A DNA stretch of 12,047 nucleotides from an uncultured Solirubrobacteraceae bacterium (lineage in GTDB: Bacteria > Actinomycetota > Thermoleophilia > Solirubrobacterales > Solirubrobacteraceae): NCBI GenBank assembly GCA_902806215.1, contig CADCVT010000438.1, positions 1 through 12,047 on the forward strand. The letters run 5' to 3'. The notes under the pieces are model-generated. The model ran no database searches and was not told the DNA's origin. It worked only from the letters and a program-made list of their open reading frames with translations. Below are positions 10,933-12,047 of this stretch, piece after piece. A program made the position numbers and the translations under genes. Position 1 is the stretch's first letter. Each line of letters opens with the position of its first letter.

Positions 10933-12047
10933 GAGGCGCCGTTGGCGCCGGCGCCGTCGGAGGTGATGATCGCAAGCGTGTCTCCGGCGGCGACGGCGCT
11001 GCCCTCCTTGATGGGTAGCTCCTTGATCACGCCCGCCTTGTGCGCGGTGATCTCGTTCTCCATCTTCATCGCCTCGATGATCGTGACGAGCTGGCCCTCC
11101 TCGACCGTCTGGCCCGCCTCGACCATGATCTTCCAGACGTTGCCCTGCAGCGGCGACTCGAGCGTGTCGCCCCCGCCGCCACCGCCGCCGGACTTGCGCT
11201 CGCCGCGCTTCGGCTTCGGGGCCGCGCCGGCACCGGCGGGAGCGGCGACGCCGCCGCCCGCGAACGCCTCGCCGATGACCTTCACGTCGAAGCGCTTGCC
11301 GGAGACCTCGACCTGGTACTCCTGCGTGACCTTCTCGGGCGCGTCGTCGTCGCGCTTCTCCGGCTTGGGGAACGCGAGCTGCTTGAGCCAGTCCTTGTCC
11401 TCGAGCAGGTTGCGCGCCGTCTCGGCGTTGCGCCACTCCTCGGTCTTCAGCAGCGTCGAGTGGAACGGGATGAGCGTCTTCAGGCCCTCGATCTCGTACT
11501 CGTCGAGCGCGCGCAGCATGCGGGCGGTGGCCTGCTCGCGGTCGGCGTCCCAGACGATGAGCTTGGCGACCATCGGGTCGTAGGTCGGCGTGACCTCGCC
11601 GCCGGCCTCCACGCCCGAGTCGATGCGGACGCCCGGGCCCGTGGGCTCCTTGTACGCGCCGATCTTGCCCGGAGCGGGAGCGAAGTTCATCGCCGCGTCC
11701 TCGGCGTTGATGCGCACCTCGATCGCGTGGCCGCGCAGGACGACGTCCTCCTGCTTGTAGCGCAGCGGCTCGCCCGCGGCGGCGCGGATGCCCTCCTTGA
11801 CGATGTCGATGCCGGTGACCATCTCGGTCACGCAGTGCTCGACCTGGACACGCGTGTTCATCTCCATGAAGAACCACTCGTCCTCCTGGAGCAGGCCCTC
11901 GATGGTGCCGGCGCCGACGTAGCCGACGGCCTCGGCGGCCTTGATCGACGCCTGGCCGATGCGCTCGCGCAGCTCCGCGTCGACGTGCGGGCCGGGCGCC
12001 TCCTCGATGAGCTTCTGGTGGCGCCGCTGGATCGAGCAGTCGCGCTC
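10929..12047 (-). CDS. Acyl-CoA carboxylase alpha subunit (biotin carboxylase + BCCP), N-terminus outside window
   Basis: This is the C-terminal 372 residues of a fused biotin carboxylase/biotin carrier chain of the acetyl/propionyl-CoA carboxylase type, which supplies malonyl- or methylmalonyl-CoA. Fragment residues 1-12 hold Q-R-R-H-Q-K. Glu62, Asn64 and Arg66 in M-E-M-N-T-R-V-Q-V-E-H and Arg112 in E-V-R-I-N-A-E-D correspond to the E. coli AccC active-site Glu288, Asn290, Arg292 and Arg338. A flexible Ala/Pro/Lys linker with a run of seven glycines leads to the biotinyl domain, whose E-A-M-K-M-E-N motif has the biotinylated Lys at 11064-11066, 44 residues from the C-terminus as expected. 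Full members are near 590-600 residues, so about 220 N-terminal residues are missing. No carboxyltransferase gene is in view. Confidence 0.95.
   Translation of the reverse strand, partial: ERDCSIQRRHQKLIEEAPGPHVDAELRERIGQASIKAAEAVGYVGAGTIEGLLQEDEWFFMEMNTRVQVEHCVTEMVTGIDIVKEGIRAAAGEPLRYKQEDVVLRGHAIEVRINAEDAAMNFAPAPGKIGAYKEPTGPGVRIDSGVEAGGEVTPTYDPMVAKLIVWDADREQATARMLRALDEYEIEGLKTLIPFHSTLLKTEEWRNAETARNLLEDKDWLKQLAFPKPEKRDDDAPEKVTQEYQVEVSGKRFDVKVIGEAFAGGGVAAPAGAGAAPKPKRGERKSGGGGGGGDTLESPLQGNVWKIMVEAGQTVEEGQLVTIIEAMKMENEITAHKAGVIKELPIKEGSAVAAGDTLAIITSDGAGANGAS

Noticed and set aside
11169..11191. GC-rich simple repeat as a structural element
   Set aside because: It encodes the glycine run in the linker before the biotinyl domain, a normal low-complexity hinge.
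10060..11877. Long open minus-strand frame across the NmrA-like and carboxylase genes
   Set aside because: The product is Arg/Gly/Asp-rich low-complexity sequence, while the frames with clear NmrA and biotin carboxylase motifs occupy the same bases.
1..12047. CRISPR array, tRNA, rRNA, insertion sequence or attachment site
   Set aside because: I saw no spaced direct repeats, cloverleaf, transposase motif or terminal inverted repeats, and no gene-free stretch exceeds 100 bases.

Overview
This is a very GC-rich window. It has GTG and TTG starts, strong G/C preference at third codon positions, 4-base start/stop overlaps and a long fused biotin carboxylase/biotin carrier subunit, all of which fit an actinobacterium. 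The mix of PRC-barrel/DUF2382, RDD, an HxDxDH metallo-hydrolase and an unusual secreted protein made me think of Thermoleophilia (the Solirubrobacter/Conexibacter type). That is an inference from style, not a database result. I see no mobile element, phage gene, CRISPR array, tRNA or rRNA.

Layout: coding density is extreme and direction flips seven times. (a) 1-1214, plus strand: the tail of an unknown gene, a metallo-beta-lactamase-fold hydrolase and a VOC/glyoxalase-fold protein, probably one operon. (b) 1211-2238, minus: a PRC-barrel/DUF2382 protein coupled to an RDD membrane protein. (c) 2282-2629, plus: a small protein with one membrane helix and a charged coiled coil, divergent from (b) across a striking 13-bp perfect inverted repeat. 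(d) 2638-7117, minus: a 750-residue secreted protein of unknown function, then a hotdog-fold thioesterase, a GNAT acetyltransferase and an M20 metallopeptidase, tightly packed. (e) 7167-7841, plus: a degenerate class I methyltransferase-like protein. (f) 7838-10005, minus: a cupin/AraC regulator followed by two unrecognised genes. (g) 10087-10932, plus: an NmrA-like NAD(P)-binding protein, divergent from the AraC gene. (h) 10929-12047, minus: the C-terminal 372 residues of an acyl-CoA carboxylase alpha chain (biotin carboxylase plus biotin carrier domain), whose N-terminus lies outside the window.

Most genes look like housekeeping or small accessory metabolism. The strongest non-gene signal is the inverted repeat at 2243-2278. 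Each arm carries GGGTAC on the outgoing strand, ending 9-10 bases before the start codon of the gene on that side. This looks like two overlapping, symmetric, nearly leaderless promoters of the stress-sigma (sigma-B/F) type, driving genes of stress-associated families. The second is architectural: three of the four convergent gene pairs end in the same shared CTAG, so both TAG stops lie in one 4-bp palindrome with no room for a terminator. I did not find a clearly new defence or biosynthetic system. The best candidates for undescribed biology are the secreted protein at 4865-7117 and the gene pair at 7838-9025.
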